A program made the translations under genes and the position numbers. From Edaphobacter aggregans DSM 19364 (GTDB lineage Bacteria; Acidobacteriota; Terriglobia; Terriglobales; Acidobacteriaceae): a DNA stretch of 64,000 nucleotides. The stretch covers positions 1 to 64,000 of the forward strand of contig NZ_JQKI01000035.1 in the NCBI RefSeq assembly GCF_000745965.1, in the 5' to 3' direction. Below, piece after piece: positions 46,364 to 55,571 of this stretch. The notes below the pieces were generated by a model that was not told the origin of the DNA, did no database searches, and saw only the letters and a list, made by a program, of their open reading frames with translations. Each line of letters begins with the position of its first letter. Positions within the stretch are counted from its first letter, which is position 1.

Positions 46364-46799
46364 GGAGACTCTCGCCGGGCTCAACGCAGGGATCGGCCGC
46401 CCCGAAATGAGTTCGCTTGCGCCAAGGTTGGCTGCGGCCGAGTCTTTTTCGGAGTTTGAACAGCTCGTCAATGGAGCGGTAGGCACTGCTGACTTAATGG
46501 AATTCCTCCGCCTGGATTTGGGTATGGCCTTGCGGAAGGACCCCGCAGCAACAGCCTACAAGATGATACGCATCATCGCAGGCAATCCTCTGATCATGAA
46601 GCGAATGGCGGAGCATGTTCCCGACGTTGGCTCTTACGCTCCGGTCACCATTCTCATCTACGAGAGTCAGGACGGGATACATCTCGCTTACGACACAATG
46701 GCAAGCTTTCTGTCTCCTTATGGAAACGCGAAAGCATTGGAGATAGCTAAGGATCTAGATTCTAAAGTCCGAAAACTGATTTCCCGGGCTGTCTCCTAA
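46305..46799 (+). CDS. DUF302-domain protein
   Basis: 164 aa from the ATG at 46305 with GGAGCAGAGG before it; the frame opens earlier at 46203, within the IclR relic. The region (EIRVERFNVVSTKSFEETLA, then FLRLDLGMALRKDPAATAYK and ILIYESQDGIHLAYDTMASF) fits the DUF302 fold, a small alpha/beta domain that in some proteins binds heme or metal. Cytoplasmic. Function unknown. Confidence 0.8.
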   Translation: MKSTEIRVERFNVVSTKSFEETLAGLNAGIGRPEMSSLAPRLAAAESFSEFEQLVNGAVGTADLMEFLRLDLGMALRKDPAATAYKMIRIIAGNPLIMKRMAEHVPDVGSYAPVTILIYESQDGIHLAYDTMASFLSPYGNAKALEIAKDLDSKVRKLISRAVS

Positions 46800-46930
46800 G
46801 ATCAAGGCATCCGACATTTGGAAGGGGGATCATGCCCAGTGCTATAGGAGCACGGTCCAGGGCAGACGTGCCTGACGGCGGGCACCTGAAAACTCCGAAG
46901 ACGAACCCAAGGTGACATAAGGAGACAGTT

Positions 46931-47275
46931 GTGAACAATTCTCATTCGGACGCGCTTGTTTTCTTCGGAGTAACCGGCGACCTGGCGTATAAAAAGATCT
47001 TTCCCGCATTGCAGGCAATGCTCAAGCGTGGTCACCTCAATGTGCCCGTTATCGGGGTTGCGAAAGCCGGCTGGACATTGGACCAACTCCGAGCGCGCGT
47101 CTTCGATAGCCTCGAAAAACATGGCGGAGCCGATTCCGCTGCCTTCGAGAAGCTCTCTTCCTTTATCTCCGGTTCCGGATTAGCCCGGATGTGTCAATTG
47201 CCATGGGCACATCGGCTGCGACCAGGCACGCCGGGTGACATCACAGGCTCGTTGACATGCTGCTCCGCCTATTGA
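46931..47275 (+). pseudogene. Glucose-6-phosphate dehydrogenase, N-terminal fragment
   Basis: GTG start with GGAGACAG upstream. The first 75 residues match the Zwf Rossmann start (LVFFGVTGDLAYKKIFPALQ, then VIGVAKAGWTLDQLRARVFD). After about FISGSG the match ends; Zwf is about 500 aa, so the substrate and catalytic parts (DHYLGKE, about residue 170) are absent. Between 47276 and 47559 I see no gene I can name; a minus-strand frame there (47180-47437) has no clear family. Confidence 0.7.
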
Positions 47276-47559
47276 AGGCAATATGTCGGTCCGGGAGGGA
47301 CACCGAGAGCAGCAGGCTTGCCCGTTCGTCGAACGGAGATTCTCTTGTTCGTCGGGCGTTCCAACCTGGGCGACAATGCGCATTGCCTCGATCGTCTTGT
47401 CGTCAAGGTTCAATTCGAGATGGTTCCCTGGATTCAAGATGAGCGGCGTGGCGGTCTTTGCGAGTTCCTACGCGCTCGCCCTGCAGGCTGGAACCCAGAT
47501 TGATCTGGGAGGGCGTCAGCGCATCTCTGCCAATCGTCCTCTTCGCCCGAGCAACGCGC

Positions 47560-49166
47560 GTAGTCTCCTGGGATCCCGACTTGTGGGGCCGTATTCGGCG
47601 GAATATCGAAAGTGCAGCGACGGCCGCACAAGCCTCCTCTGCTGACCTCGCCGATGTTCGCATGAGCCTGCAGGGCCAGTTGGCTGCTATCTTCTTTCAG
47701 CTTCGGGGAGTGGACCTTCAGACGCAGCTTCTTGACGACACTCTCAACGCTTACCAGGACTCACTCAATCTCACGCTCGATCTCGGTCGTCGTGGTCTTG
47801 CCTCCGACACGGACGTGGAGGAGGCAAAGGCCCAATTGGAGACCGCACGCGCGGAGAAGACGGCCCTTAGAGTGCAACGAGCGCAGTACGAGCATGCGAT
47901 TGCTGTTTTCGTGGGTCAGCCAGCCTCAACCTTCCATATTGCCTTTCGTCCGCTGAATGCTCTTCCTCCCCGCATTCCTGGTAGGCGTGCCTTCGCACTT
48001 GCTCGAACGCAGTACCCGATATTGCCGCGGCCGAACGGCGGGTTGCCTCTTCCAACCCTCGGATCGGTGTAGCCAAAGCGGCCTATTATCCAAACCTCGA
48101 TCTGGGCGCAGGCGGCGGTCTGGAGAGTGATGCGCTGGGCGAACTTGCGACAGTCGCCACTTCTATGACGAGGTGGACGCTGGCCAAGTACCTCCGCCCG
48201 GATGTGCCCACGGCCGCAGGCCGGCGAACACTGCTGCTCCATAAGACGCGAAAGGTGGGGCTGAATAGGCGAAAATCCCGCCTCTGGCGTGATTGCGGCA
48301 GGCGGCCCCGATGAGGCCGTTGGGACATACTCCATGAGAAGGCTGCCGCGCCCTCGTCGCCCACCATGCTGACCAGGAGTAAACTTGTTCTCCCGCCGAC
48401 TGCCGTGCGGGGAAGGAAAGTGAGGTCGAGAAATGATAGAGCGGAAGCTTACCCTCGTCGAGATCATGCTCATCGCTGGAACCCGCGTTGCATTGGGCAC
48501 CGGTATTGGGCTTTTGCTTGCCGCCCGGCTCAACAATGATCAACGCAAAGCTGCCGGATGGGCTCTGGTCCTGGTCGGAGGCCTTACTACGATTCCGCTG
48601 GCCCTGGGCGTGATCGCCAAGAAGAGTGGGGAAGAGATCAGTCGAGCTGCTTAGGCCCGAGCTGCCCTATAAGCGGAATCAGAGCGCGGTGAGCAATCTG
48701 CAAGCGCGTTGCCTCCGCCGCAGCCGATCAGTGGCTCCTCGGAGAGGTACCAAGATAACGAGCTACTCTTCTCCCAATCCGATTATGGAAAAGTAGCCGA
48801 CCATACGGAAATAACCCGGAGCGGCCTTGCCAGCCCCTGGAAGCCGGCCCAAATATCGGTGTTGCCGACACCGTCCACTACTCTCTCAATGAGCGATAAG
48901 CGCTGTTCTCGCTCTACGAGTCCTCGAGATGGAGGGCTGGCACTGAACAAGCCGCAGTCACGGCGGCGCGAAATTCGGTCGCACTCTGGACAGCACGTTA
49001 CAAGCGTGGCCTGTCTTCGTACCTCGAGGTTTTAACCAACCAGACAGTTGCTCTGACCGACGAACGCGCCCTGGCAGCGATCTCCACTAGTCGAGTCGTT
49101 TCAAGCGTTCAGCTGGTCATGGCGCTTGGTGGTGGGTGGGATACGGCGCAACTTCCGAAGGATTAG
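47560..49166 (+). pseudogene. NodT/OprM-type outer-membrane efflux protein, broken in two
   Basis: Reads as an outer-membrane lipoprotein factor of RND pumps. Part 1 (about 47570-48180): VSWDPDLWGRIRRNIESAAT, then RGLASDTDVEEAKAQLETAR and a frame change near 48020 followed by AKAAYYPNLDLGAGGG. Part 2 (about 48950-49166): VALWTARYKRGLSSYLEVLT, then SVQLVMALGGGWD and the stop. Between them 48190-48940 holds a small membrane gene and sequence without homology. The start is not visible. Several frame breaks; certainly inactive. Confidence 0.75.
48433..48654 (+). CDS. Small membrane protein within the broken efflux gene
   Basis: 73 aa, ATG with GTCGAG upstream. Two hydrophobic helices: VEIMLIAGTRVALGTGIGLL and AAGWALVLVGGLTTIPLALG with a basic loop (RLNNDQRKAA). 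Similar two-helix proteins of unknown function are common in Acidobacteriota (from memory). It has codons and a frame unrelated to the efflux gene, so it is either inserted DNA or a gene that lies between two rearranged halves. Confidence 0.6.
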   Translation: MIERKLTLVEIMLIAGTRVALGTGIGLLLAARLNNDQRKAAGWALVLVGGLTTIPLALGVIAKKSGEEISRAA

Positions 49167-49184
49167 AATCGAAGGAGGGCCGGT

Positions 49185-50057
49185 ATGGATTGTAGAAAAG
49201 AGCAATTGCTTCAGGGAGAACGGACGAAGTTCTGGCGCGCTGATGATATCGGTGACGTCGAACTCCTGCATGCGCGGTATCTTAAGCACTCCTTTGGACG
49301 GCATACTCATGAGGGATTGGCGGTCGGCGTAATCCGACATGGAGTGGAAAGTTTTACCTGTATGGGCAGCGGACACTATGCAGTAGCGGACCAGATCATC
49401 GTCTTTAACCCGGAAGAAGTGCACACGGGGGAGGCGGCTGATGAGAAAGGCTGGGAGTTCCGTATATTTTACTTCGATTCGGAACTGCTACGGACCGCGG
49501 CCTCCCTGGCAAGTGGAAAGCAGGTTAACTTACCTGCTTTCAGAAATCCGATCATTGACGACCCCGAGTTGGCTTTACAGATATGCAGTTTGCACGCTGT
49601 GCTCGAGATCGAAGAGTCGAGGCTGACGCGACAGGAACTATTCCTGTTGACATTCGCGGAGCTTGCGAAGCGGCATGCAGATGTGAAACTCGTGGAACCT
49701 AACCGGGGCTTGGAAAGACAAGCAGTGCGACGGGTACGCGAGTACCTGGATGCAAATACGCGACGGAACGTGGCTCTGGAAGATCTATCGGCGTTGAGCG
49801 GGCTTAGCCCGTACCACTTGATACGCGTATTTCGGCAGGAGTTAGGGCTGTCGCCCCATGCTTATTTCGAACAGGTACGGATCCACCGGGCACGGCGGCT
49901 GCTGAAGGAAGGCCTGGCTATTGTGGATGTGGCGGTGGATCTGGGTTTTACCGATCAAAGCCACTTGAACCGCCACTTCAAGAAGCTGACCGGTGTGACG
50001 CCGGGAGCCTACCGCAGCGCAACAGTGTACAAGACGGACATCCCGCAAACGCCATAG
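49185..50057 (+). CDS. AraC-family transcriptional regulator
   Basis: 290 aa, ATG after GAAGGAGGGCCGGT. Residues about 30-130 form a cupin-like effector domain (HTHEGLAVGVIRHGVESFTC, then VFNPEEVHTGEAADEKGWEF). The end (about 185-280) holds two HTH motifs (VALEDLSALSGLSPYHLIRV, then IVDVAVDLGFTDQSHLNRHF). This is the AraC type with an N-terminal ligand pocket. Target is unknown; part of a relic of a close relative lies just before the sulfide:quinone oxidoreductase at 59211. It faces the end of the cox/bc operon. Confidence 0.9.
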   Translation: MDCRKEQLLQGERTKFWRADDIGDVELLHARYLKHSFGRHTHEGLAVGVIRHGVESFTCMGSGHYAVADQIIVFNPEEVHTGEAADEKGWEFRIFYFDSELLRTAASLASGKQVNLPAFRNPIIDDPELALQICSLHAVLEIEESRLTRQELFLLTFAELAKRHADVKLVEPNRGLERQAVRRVREYLDANTRRNVALEDLSALSGLSPYHLIRVFRQELGLSPHAYFEQVRIHRARRLLKEGLAIVDVAVDLGFTDQSHLNRHFKKLTGVTPGAYRSATVYKTDIPQTP

Positions 50058-50075
50058 CCTTCGAGAGACAAGAAC

Positions 50076-50100
50076 CGGGGCACTATTGTGTGTGGCCCCG
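50076..50100 (+). terminator. Hairpin behind the AraC gene
   Basis: CGGGGC / GCCCCG stem with a 13-nt loop, 19 nt behind the stop. Lacks a U tract. The 93 bp between it and the end of ctaG hold nothing else. Confidence 0.45.
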
Positions 50101-50193
50101 TAGAGGTCAATACCAATTCGAGAATTAACTTCCTCTCATCAGGTCTCCATCAGGTACTCGCAATGATGATGCGCGATCCCACGAACCAACTGG

Positions 50194-51066
50194 TCAAAGA
50201 AGAACCTGTTTAGCTCTCGTGTGCAAACCAGTTTCTTCCTTGGCGTTAAGAGAGCGGGGTGCGAGCATACGCATCGTCAAAATAAATGCAGGAACAAGGA
50301 AGACGATGGAATTCAGAACCCACATTTCCGATCCAGCGGCGACCTGGTCCTGCAATGGTGTAAGCCGACATATACGTGGTGCTGCGGCGTACGAGGAATA
50401 TAGGACACGACCGCAGAATGCCAGAAACGCCGATAACATGGTGTTCACCACATCTCCGCTCAGCAGGTAAGGAATCACTGCCCACCGCGGCCAGCGTGGA
50501 CGGCTTGGCCAGGGATTCAGCACCCTCCACCAATACATGACGGATGTTCCGAAAAAGCAGAGGTGCTCGAAATCGTGCCAGTTTTCCGACTGGAAAGTCA
50601 GTTCGAATGCGGCAGGCGTGTGCCAACCGAGATAGGCGAGGTTCATAGCAAGCCAAGCCACGACCGGATGTGCGGTGAAGCGGAGCAATCCATGGAACCA
50701 CCTAGCCGCGAATAGCGGGCGCAGCACACGACGAATGAGAACGCGCGGCAGTCCGCGAAGCATTGGTACCGTGGGGGCACTCAATACGATCAACGGCGGC
50801 GCGATCGACATGAGGATGAAATGCTGCACCATATGTGCGGTGAGCAGGTAATCGTCCAACGCGTCGATGGGAGACGCGATTGCGATCCACAGCGAAAAAA
50901 TCCCGCCGACGAAACAAAAGGCTCGCCAACTCGGCAGTTGCTGGGGCCGCGTTCGAGACGCGAGCACCCATCCCCGAAAATAGATGAATGTCACGATCAG
51001 AAGGCAGGCAAACGGCAGGACCGGGAACGACCACTGCCGAAGAATGCCTCCGGGAAATTCGCTCAC
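50194..51066 (-). CDS. ctaG: CtaG-type cytochrome oxidase assembly protein (caa3 type)
   Basis: 290 aa from the GTG at 51066 (AGGA about 11 nt upstream); GTG 51093 is another option, and the frame stays open into the preceding gene. Seven helices are expected. Marks of the caa3_CtaG family: SPIDALDDYLLTAHMVQHFI, with the conserved D and H residues, and NLAYLGWHTPAAFELTFQSE. The family assists copper-site assembly in caa3 oxidases. It is the last gene of the cox/bc operon, consistent with the caa3 subunits coded upstream in the same direction. Confidence 0.88.
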   Translation of the reverse strand: MSEFPGGILRQWSFPVLPFACLLIVTFIYFRGWVLASRTRPQQLPSWRAFCFVGGIFSLWIAIASPIDALDDYLLTAHMVQHFILMSIAPPLIVLSAPTVPMLRGLPRVLIRRVLRPLFAARWFHGLLRFTAHPVVAWLAMNLAYLGWHTPAAFELTFQSENWHDFEHLCFFGTSVMYWWRVLNPWPSRPRWPRWAVIPYLLSGDVVNTMLSAFLAFCGRVLYSSYAAAPRICRLTPLQDQVAAGSEMWVLNSIVFLVPAFILTMRMLAPRSLNAKEETGLHTRAKQVLL

Positions 51067-51127
51067 AGCTGCACGATCCTGCAGCGACTGCACGCCGCGT
51101 TTCCATGTAGTGGAATGCAGGTTCCTA

Positions 51128-52642
51128 TCATCGTGGGGCCTTCGTCTGGCCGACACCACGCTCCATCGTCGTGCTCTCCGGCAATGTGCCATGAGCTGCC
51201 ACATATCGCGAGGCATCGCCCGCTGCTGGTTGGTAGTTGGGGTGCAATGTGTCCAGAAAGTGAACGAGGGCGGTTGTCTCTGATGGTGAGAGCGCGCCAC
51301 CATATGCCGGCATGTTGCCCCCGCCCAGGAGCACCTGACGGATCATCTGATCCTCTGTCAGGCGAGTGGCCACGTCATCGAGTGCCGGACCGCGCTGACC
51401 TCCCAGGCCTCCGACGGAATGGCAGTTGCGGCACTGCTTCTCCTGAAAGACGTTCGCACCCTGACGCTCCAGGGGTGTTCGATGCTGCAGGTATTTGACC
51501 GGTACTGCATCGCCGCTCCACGCATTCATCTTTGGGCTCCAAGGCGTATATGTTCCCAACTGGGTGAACACAGCCCAGCAGATAGCGAGGAACATCACCG
51601 AAAAGACCGCGACCGGCCGGCGCCACCAGCTCTTTTCACCGACGCCGGCAACGAATGGCAACGCGATCAACACGGCAACCCCGATCATCGGCGCGATCAG
51701 GATGAATGGTGTCTCCATCTCCGGCGGAAGGAACGAGAGCACCGTATATATCCAAAGGAAGAAGAAATCTGGCTTAGGGACCGTCTGGATAATGGTGGGA
51801 TCTGGCACGCCCTTCGGCCCAAACGGACCGAAGACCGCCGCACAGAACGCAACCGCAAAAAGAATCGCGGCGGAAAACACTAGGTCTTTCCAGACGGCGC
51901 CAGGCACAAACGGGATTCCGTCACTGTGCGCGAGTTCGTTGTACTCCTTGATGTATGTTTCGCGGCGTACGATGCGGCCAGGCATCGGCCACTCGTTGAC
52001 ACCCAGCTTCAACACCATCCATACATGGAGACCTGTGAACGCGAGCAACATACCTGGAATCACGAAGACATGCAGGGCAAAGAACCGCGTAAGCGTCGCA
52101 CCGTTGATCATCGGGCCGCCCAGCATCAAATGTACGAGCTGTCCGCCGACGAACGGTATGCGCCCCATGATGGATGCACCAATGCCGAGACCCCAATACG
52201 CATCCTGATCGAAACGAAGGACCTGGCCAGTAAATGCCATGCCGAGTGTCATCAGCAGCATGAACACGCCAAGGATCCAAGTGAGTTCACGGGGGAATTT
52301 GTATGCGCCGAAGAGAAACACCTGCGCCATGTGGATGAGCACGACGGCAACCATGAAGTTCGATCCCCAACCATGCATCGCGTGCAGGAACCATCCAAGC
52401 GGGAGTTGGTGATTCAATATTTCCAAAGACTGCCATGAGTGCCCCGCCGACGGTACGTACACGAGCGCCAGCAAAATGCCGGTGACTACCTGGAGGATGA
52501 GGAGGGTCAGGCTAGCGCTGCCGAAGACATACCACCAACTGGCTGTGCTCTTCGGCACATAGTGCAGCGCCGCTTCTTTAACGGGGCCTTCGATTTGAAT
52601 TCGCCGTTCTAACCAGTCGTAGGTCCGCTTATACCAAGGCAT
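51128..52642 (-). CDS. Cytochrome b with C-terminal cytochrome c domain
   Basis: 504 aa from the ATG at 52642 (GGAGGG 6 nt upstream). Residues about 30-220 are the b6-like part with the heme His in FLHAMHGWGSNFMVAVVLIH and HVFVIPGMLLAFTGLHVWMV. Then a subunit-IV-like part (PKPDFFFLWIYTVLSFLPPE). Residues about 395-480 are a cytochrome c domain with CRNCH and a Met in GGGNMPAYGGAL. Fusion of cytochrome b, subunit IV and c is known from some bc complexes. It takes electrons from quinol and passes them to the heme c. Coded next to Rieske and the oxidase genes. Confidence 0.92.
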   Translation of the reverse strand: MPWYKRTYDWLERRIQIEGPVKEAALHYVPKSTASWWYVFGSASLTLLILQVVTGILLALVYVPSAGHSWQSLEILNHQLPLGWFLHAMHGWGSNFMVAVVLIHMAQVFLFGAYKFPRELTWILGVFMLLMTLGMAFTGQVLRFDQDAYWGLGIGASIMGRIPFVGGQLVHLMLGGPMINGATLTRFFALHVFVIPGMLLAFTGLHVWMVLKLGVNEWPMPGRIVRRETYIKEYNELAHSDGIPFVPGAVWKDLVFSAAILFAVAFCAAVFGPFGPKGVPDPTIIQTVPKPDFFFLWIYTVLSFLPPEMETPFILIAPMIGVAVLIALPFVAGVGEKSWWRRPVAVFSVMFLAICWAVFTQLGTYTPWSPKMNAWSGDAVPVKYLQHRTPLERQGANVFQEKQCRNCHSVGGLGGQRGPALDDVATRLTEDQMIRQVLLGGGNMPAYGGALSPSETTALVHFLDTLHPNYQPAAGDASRYVAAHGTLPESTTMERGVGQTKAPR

Positions 52643-52665
52643 AGTGCCCTCCTGCTCCGATCCTG

Positions 52666-53280
52666 CTAAGTAATCTGTACGAGGGCGGTGCCATTCCGTG
52701 GTTCACCCGGTTTCGGACAGGGTGTAACGCCAGCACGATTCTGAAGTGTAGGCATCTGCCCCGCATTGATCATCAATTTGCCGTTTTCTATCCTTTGCTC
52801 ATAGGTAAACAATCCCCGCTCAGGCGGACCAGAGGCGCGGCTTCCGTCCGCGTAATATACTCCGCCGTGGCAGGGACACATGAAGAGTTGCGACTCGGAG
52901 AACCAGCGCACCGGACAGCCAAGGTGCGCGCAATTGATTGCGAAGACCGTATAGTCTCCTGGCGCGGTGGAACGCACATAAGCTGGGACCATCGCTGTAT
53001 CGCCGTCCCATGGGTTTGTAAACGGATTTTTGAAGGTAATGAGCTTCGTCTCCCCCGGTGGAAAATCGTCCGGGCTACCTATCGGCACCCACGCGAGGTA
53101 CTCCTTGCGGCGAGTTACAGGACCCAGCAAGTACGCCGCAACTGGTGTCGCGATTGCAAGTGCTACGATCGCGTTCAGCGCAATGCCCACATTCATAAGG
53201 AACGTCCGACGCGTAACCCGCTTTTTCTCGAGCCGCTCCTCCTGTTCGTCGGGGGATGGCGATGGTAGCTTCTCGTCCAT
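52666..53280 (-). CDS. Rieske iron-sulfur protein of the bc complex
   Basis: 204 aa from the ATG at 53280, which has GGAGGAG 6 nt upstream; an earlier ATG at 53295 would place that site within the gene. An N-terminal basic stretch (KKRVTRRTFLMNVGIALNAI) is followed by a membrane anchor (about 30-52), possibly Tat-inserted. The 2Fe-2S site has both CAHLGCPVRW and CPCHGGVYYADG, with two Cys and two His. It accepts one electron from quinol and passes it to cytochrome c. Confidence 0.95.
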   Translation of the reverse strand: MDEKLPSPSPDEQEERLEKKRVTRRTFLMNVGIALNAIVALAIATPVAAYLLGPVTRRKEYLAWVPIGSPDDFPPGETKLITFKNPFTNPWDGDTAMVPAYVRSTAPGDYTVFAINCAHLGCPVRWFSESQLFMCPCHGGVYYADGSRASGPPERGLFTYEQRIENGKLMINAGQMPTLQNRAGVTPCPKPGEPRNGTALVQIT

Positions 53281-53310
53281 TTGATACTCCTCCATAAAAT
53301 GCCGCGATGG

Positions 53311-54090
53311 TTAGGGCTGCGTCCTCTTTACTGCTTTTGGCTGTGCCTCATCAGGCTTTTCGCTGGTGGGTCGAGTACCGTGGCTGTCGAGGTAAGGCTG
53401 TCCCGGGTTGGCCGGCGTTTGGGCGACCAGCCAGGCAGAGACATCGGTCACTTCGGCGTCCGTCAGCGGCCGTCCCGGGATTAGATTGCGCCAGTCCGGC
53501 TGGCCCACATCTGGCCGTCCTGCGATGATCGTGGTGCGGATCGTGTGTTGATTGATTAGGCTGAGGAATGCTCCATCCACGATGGAACCTGCCGGTCCGG
53601 GGTGCTGTGCCGTTGCACCATGGCAACGGGCGCAGGCTTCTGAATACACCGCTTGACCATCACCGATGTTGCCAGGGCGAGTTGCCTTATAGGGCGGAGC
53701 GTTCTGAGCAGCTAGTACATTGCCCTTGAACCAATGCGCGCGCATCCCTCGAATGATTGCATCGATCTGGATATCTGTCAGATCGCCGCCGCTATGCACA
53801 CTGAAGCTTGGCATCAGCGTGCCCTTCTCGCCATTTGTAATCACGTTCCTCAGAGACGCGTCGTCGATCAACGCCTCGTACTCGGGATTGGCGAGGTTGG
53901 TTGCGGGTCCGTTCTCTCCGTTTTCGCCATGACATCCCGCACAGTTTTCCCCATAGAGCTGTTTGAAATTTGTGATCTCTTCTGGCCGTGGCACCTCCGG
54001 CCCCGGACCAGGCCTTCCAGGCAGATGGCAGCCGGTTAGCAAAGCGATAAGAACCCCTGCAATGGCAATGGTATTCCGGCCTGCGCTCAT
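53311..54090 (-). CDS. Diheme cytochrome c lipoprotein
   Basis: 259 aa from the ATG at 54090, which overlaps the previous stop by 4 nt. A lipobox (LIALLTGC) gives the lipid anchor at Cys 20 or so. Two heme sites: CAGCH (about 51) and CARCH (about 141). Each domain has a Met ligand (GTLMPSF and a later IIAGRPDVGQPDW stretch that lacks Met, so the second ligand is unclear). Lies between the bc and the oxidase genes and probably carries electrons between them. Confidence 0.88.
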   Translation of the reverse strand: MSAGRNTIAIAGVLIALLTGCHLPGRPGPGPEVPRPEEITNFKQLYGENCAGCHGENGENGPATNLANPEYEALIDDASLRNVITNGEKGTLMPSFSVHSGGDLTDIQIDAIIRGMRAHWFKGNVLAAQNAPPYKATRPGNIGDGQAVYSEACARCHGATAQHPGPAGSIVDGAFLSLINQHTIRTTIIAGRPDVGQPDWRNLIPGRPLTDAEVTDVSAWLVAQTPANPGQPYLDSHGTRPTSEKPDEAQPKAVKRTQP

Positions 54091-54959
54091 AGCTTCGGCT
54101 CTTTCCCGTGCTCGCCGGGATGAAGACCTGGCGCCTCCACGCCAAGTCGCACCGGGAGCGGCGATTGAGCGAGCCGTTTGATTCGGCCAAGCTTCGTTAC
54201 GGTGTAACCTGCCACCAAACCAAACAGGACTTGCGAAGCGGCGAACGACCACCAGTCGATGTGCTGTTGAAGGTAAGGATTCACGATGCCAAGGACGCTA
54301 TGCAGGAACCCGGTCCACAGCACCGGCGCGACGATACCGCCCAGCAGAATTGGTCGTTTCGGCCATATCGGAAGCAATGCCCCGTATAGCAAACCAACCA
54401 ACAGCGTCGTGAGGCCCTGGATGATATTTGCGGTGATGAAAGCACCCAGCCGGAAGTGTGCAATTTGTGCCGGTGTCGGGTTAACCCATTCTCCTACGCC
54501 AGCACCTCCAAGCAGGTTCACTACGTACCAGATGCTGTGATAACGAAGGATGCTATAGATCTCGGCTGGAATCAACATCACAAGACCACCAAGGATGCCT
54601 CCCTTGATGCCGCTCGAAACCGGGTAGGTCTGGAGCGGGAGTTGTGCACGGTGTGTCACGTCCGCCTCAATGCGGGCCACAGGTGCCTGCGAGGGCAGAA
54701 TCTCCACGACTTCAAGCTCGACTGGCACATCTTCATGCTTCTCATGTGGGAGCACATTACAAAACCACCCGATGCCGGAAGCTACGCTGAGAACGAGTCC
54801 GAGAATTCCAATACCGACATTGGTGAGTAGCCCGGTGAAAATCAGCGTGATCCCGAGTGATAACAGGAACGGCCACGCTGTCGATTTCGGCAGCTGAACG
54901 GTCGCGCGCTCCATCCCTTCTCTGTCCGGTACCGTCTTGATTTGCGGATGTGTCTGCAT
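54087..54959 (-). CDS. Multi-helix membrane protein in the cox/bc operon
   Basis: 290 aa. The ATG directly follows the coxC stop (TAAATG) and the stop overlaps the next start by 4 nt. About six or seven helices (LLSLGITLIFTGLLTNVGIG, GGILGGLVMLIPAEIYSILR, LGAFITANIIQGLTTLLVGL and more). No known motif. It might be a structural subunit of a bc-caa3 supercomplex (inferred from position only). Confidence 0.75.
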   Translation of the reverse strand: MQTHPQIKTVPDREGMERATVQLPKSTAWPFLLSLGITLIFTGLLTNVGIGILGLVLSVASGIGWFCNVLPHEKHEDVPVELEVVEILPSQAPVARIEADVTHRAQLPLQTYPVSSGIKGGILGGLVMLIPAEIYSILRYHSIWYVVNLLGGAGVGEWVNPTPAQIAHFRLGAFITANIIQGLTTLLVGLLYGALLPIWPKRPILLGGIVAPVLWTGFLHSVLGIVNPYLQQHIDWWSFAASQVLFGLVAGYTVTKLGRIKRLAQSPLPVRLGVEAPGLHPGEHGKEPKL

Positions 54960-55556
54960 TTATCGCCCCACCACGTACACCACGGTGAATACCACGACCC
55001 AAACGGCATCGACAAAATGCCAGTAGAGGGCCAACACCTGAACGCGCTCACTATGCTCCGGCCGCAGCCGACCTGTCAGTGAAAAGAGCAGCACCAGCAA
55101 CAGCATGAACAGGCCAATAATGACGTGGGAGGCATGAAGACCTACCAGCGAGTAAAACGTAGTTCCGAACAGATTCGTGCCGATTGTCAGATGGTCATGC
55201 GTAATCAGCTTGTGCCACTCCATTCCCGTCCCTGCCAGGAAAATCGCACCAAGAAGAAATGTGATGGCCCACCACAAGCGGAATGCGGCCATTTTGCCGT
55301 GCTCGATCGCGCGCTCCGCAAACCAGATAAATAAGCTGCTGGAGAGCAGACAGACGGTATTGAAGATCGGAAGCTCGAGCACGTCGTGGGGTGTCGGCCC
55401 GTTTACGTCGCGACCAAGATAAAAAACATATGCGACGACAAAGATCGTGAAGATCGCAGTTTCCGCAATGATGAGCCCAGCCATGGCGACGCGTCCCCGC
55501 GACGGCAAGTGCCAGACTTCCTCATGCTCGATATGTTCAAGCGGAACAGTTGTCAT
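54960..55556 (-). CDS. coxC: Cytochrome c oxidase subunit III
   Basis: 198 aa with five helices: AMAGLIIAETAIFTIFVVAY, FNTVCLLSSSLFIWFAERAI, LWWAITFLLGAIFLAGTGME, the long one with LVGLHASHVIIGLFMLLLVL and the last with YWHFVDAVWVVVFTVVYVVG. HFVDAVW and GLHASHVI are marks of the family. Supports the catalytic core and its proton uptake. RBS AGGAAACC before the ATG. Short five-helix form as in many bacteria. Confidence 0.92.
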   Translation of the reverse strand: MTTVPLEHIEHEEVWHLPSRGRVAMAGLIIAETAIFTIFVVAYVFYLGRDVNGPTPHDVLELPIFNTVCLLSSSLFIWFAERAIEHGKMAAFRLWWAITFLLGAIFLAGTGMEWHKLITHDHLTIGTNLFGTTFYSLVGLHASHVIIGLFMLLLVLLFSLTGRLRPEHSERVQVLALYWHFVDAVWVVVFTVVYVVGR

Positions 55557-55571
55557 GGTTTCCTGTCTGCG

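Noticed and set aside
47180..47437. Minus-strand 85-codon frame (NHLELNLDDKTIEAMRIVAQ) behind the zwf fragment
   Set aside because: Looks protein-like for about 35 residues but I cannot place it in a family, and it has no start signal; not listed as a gene.
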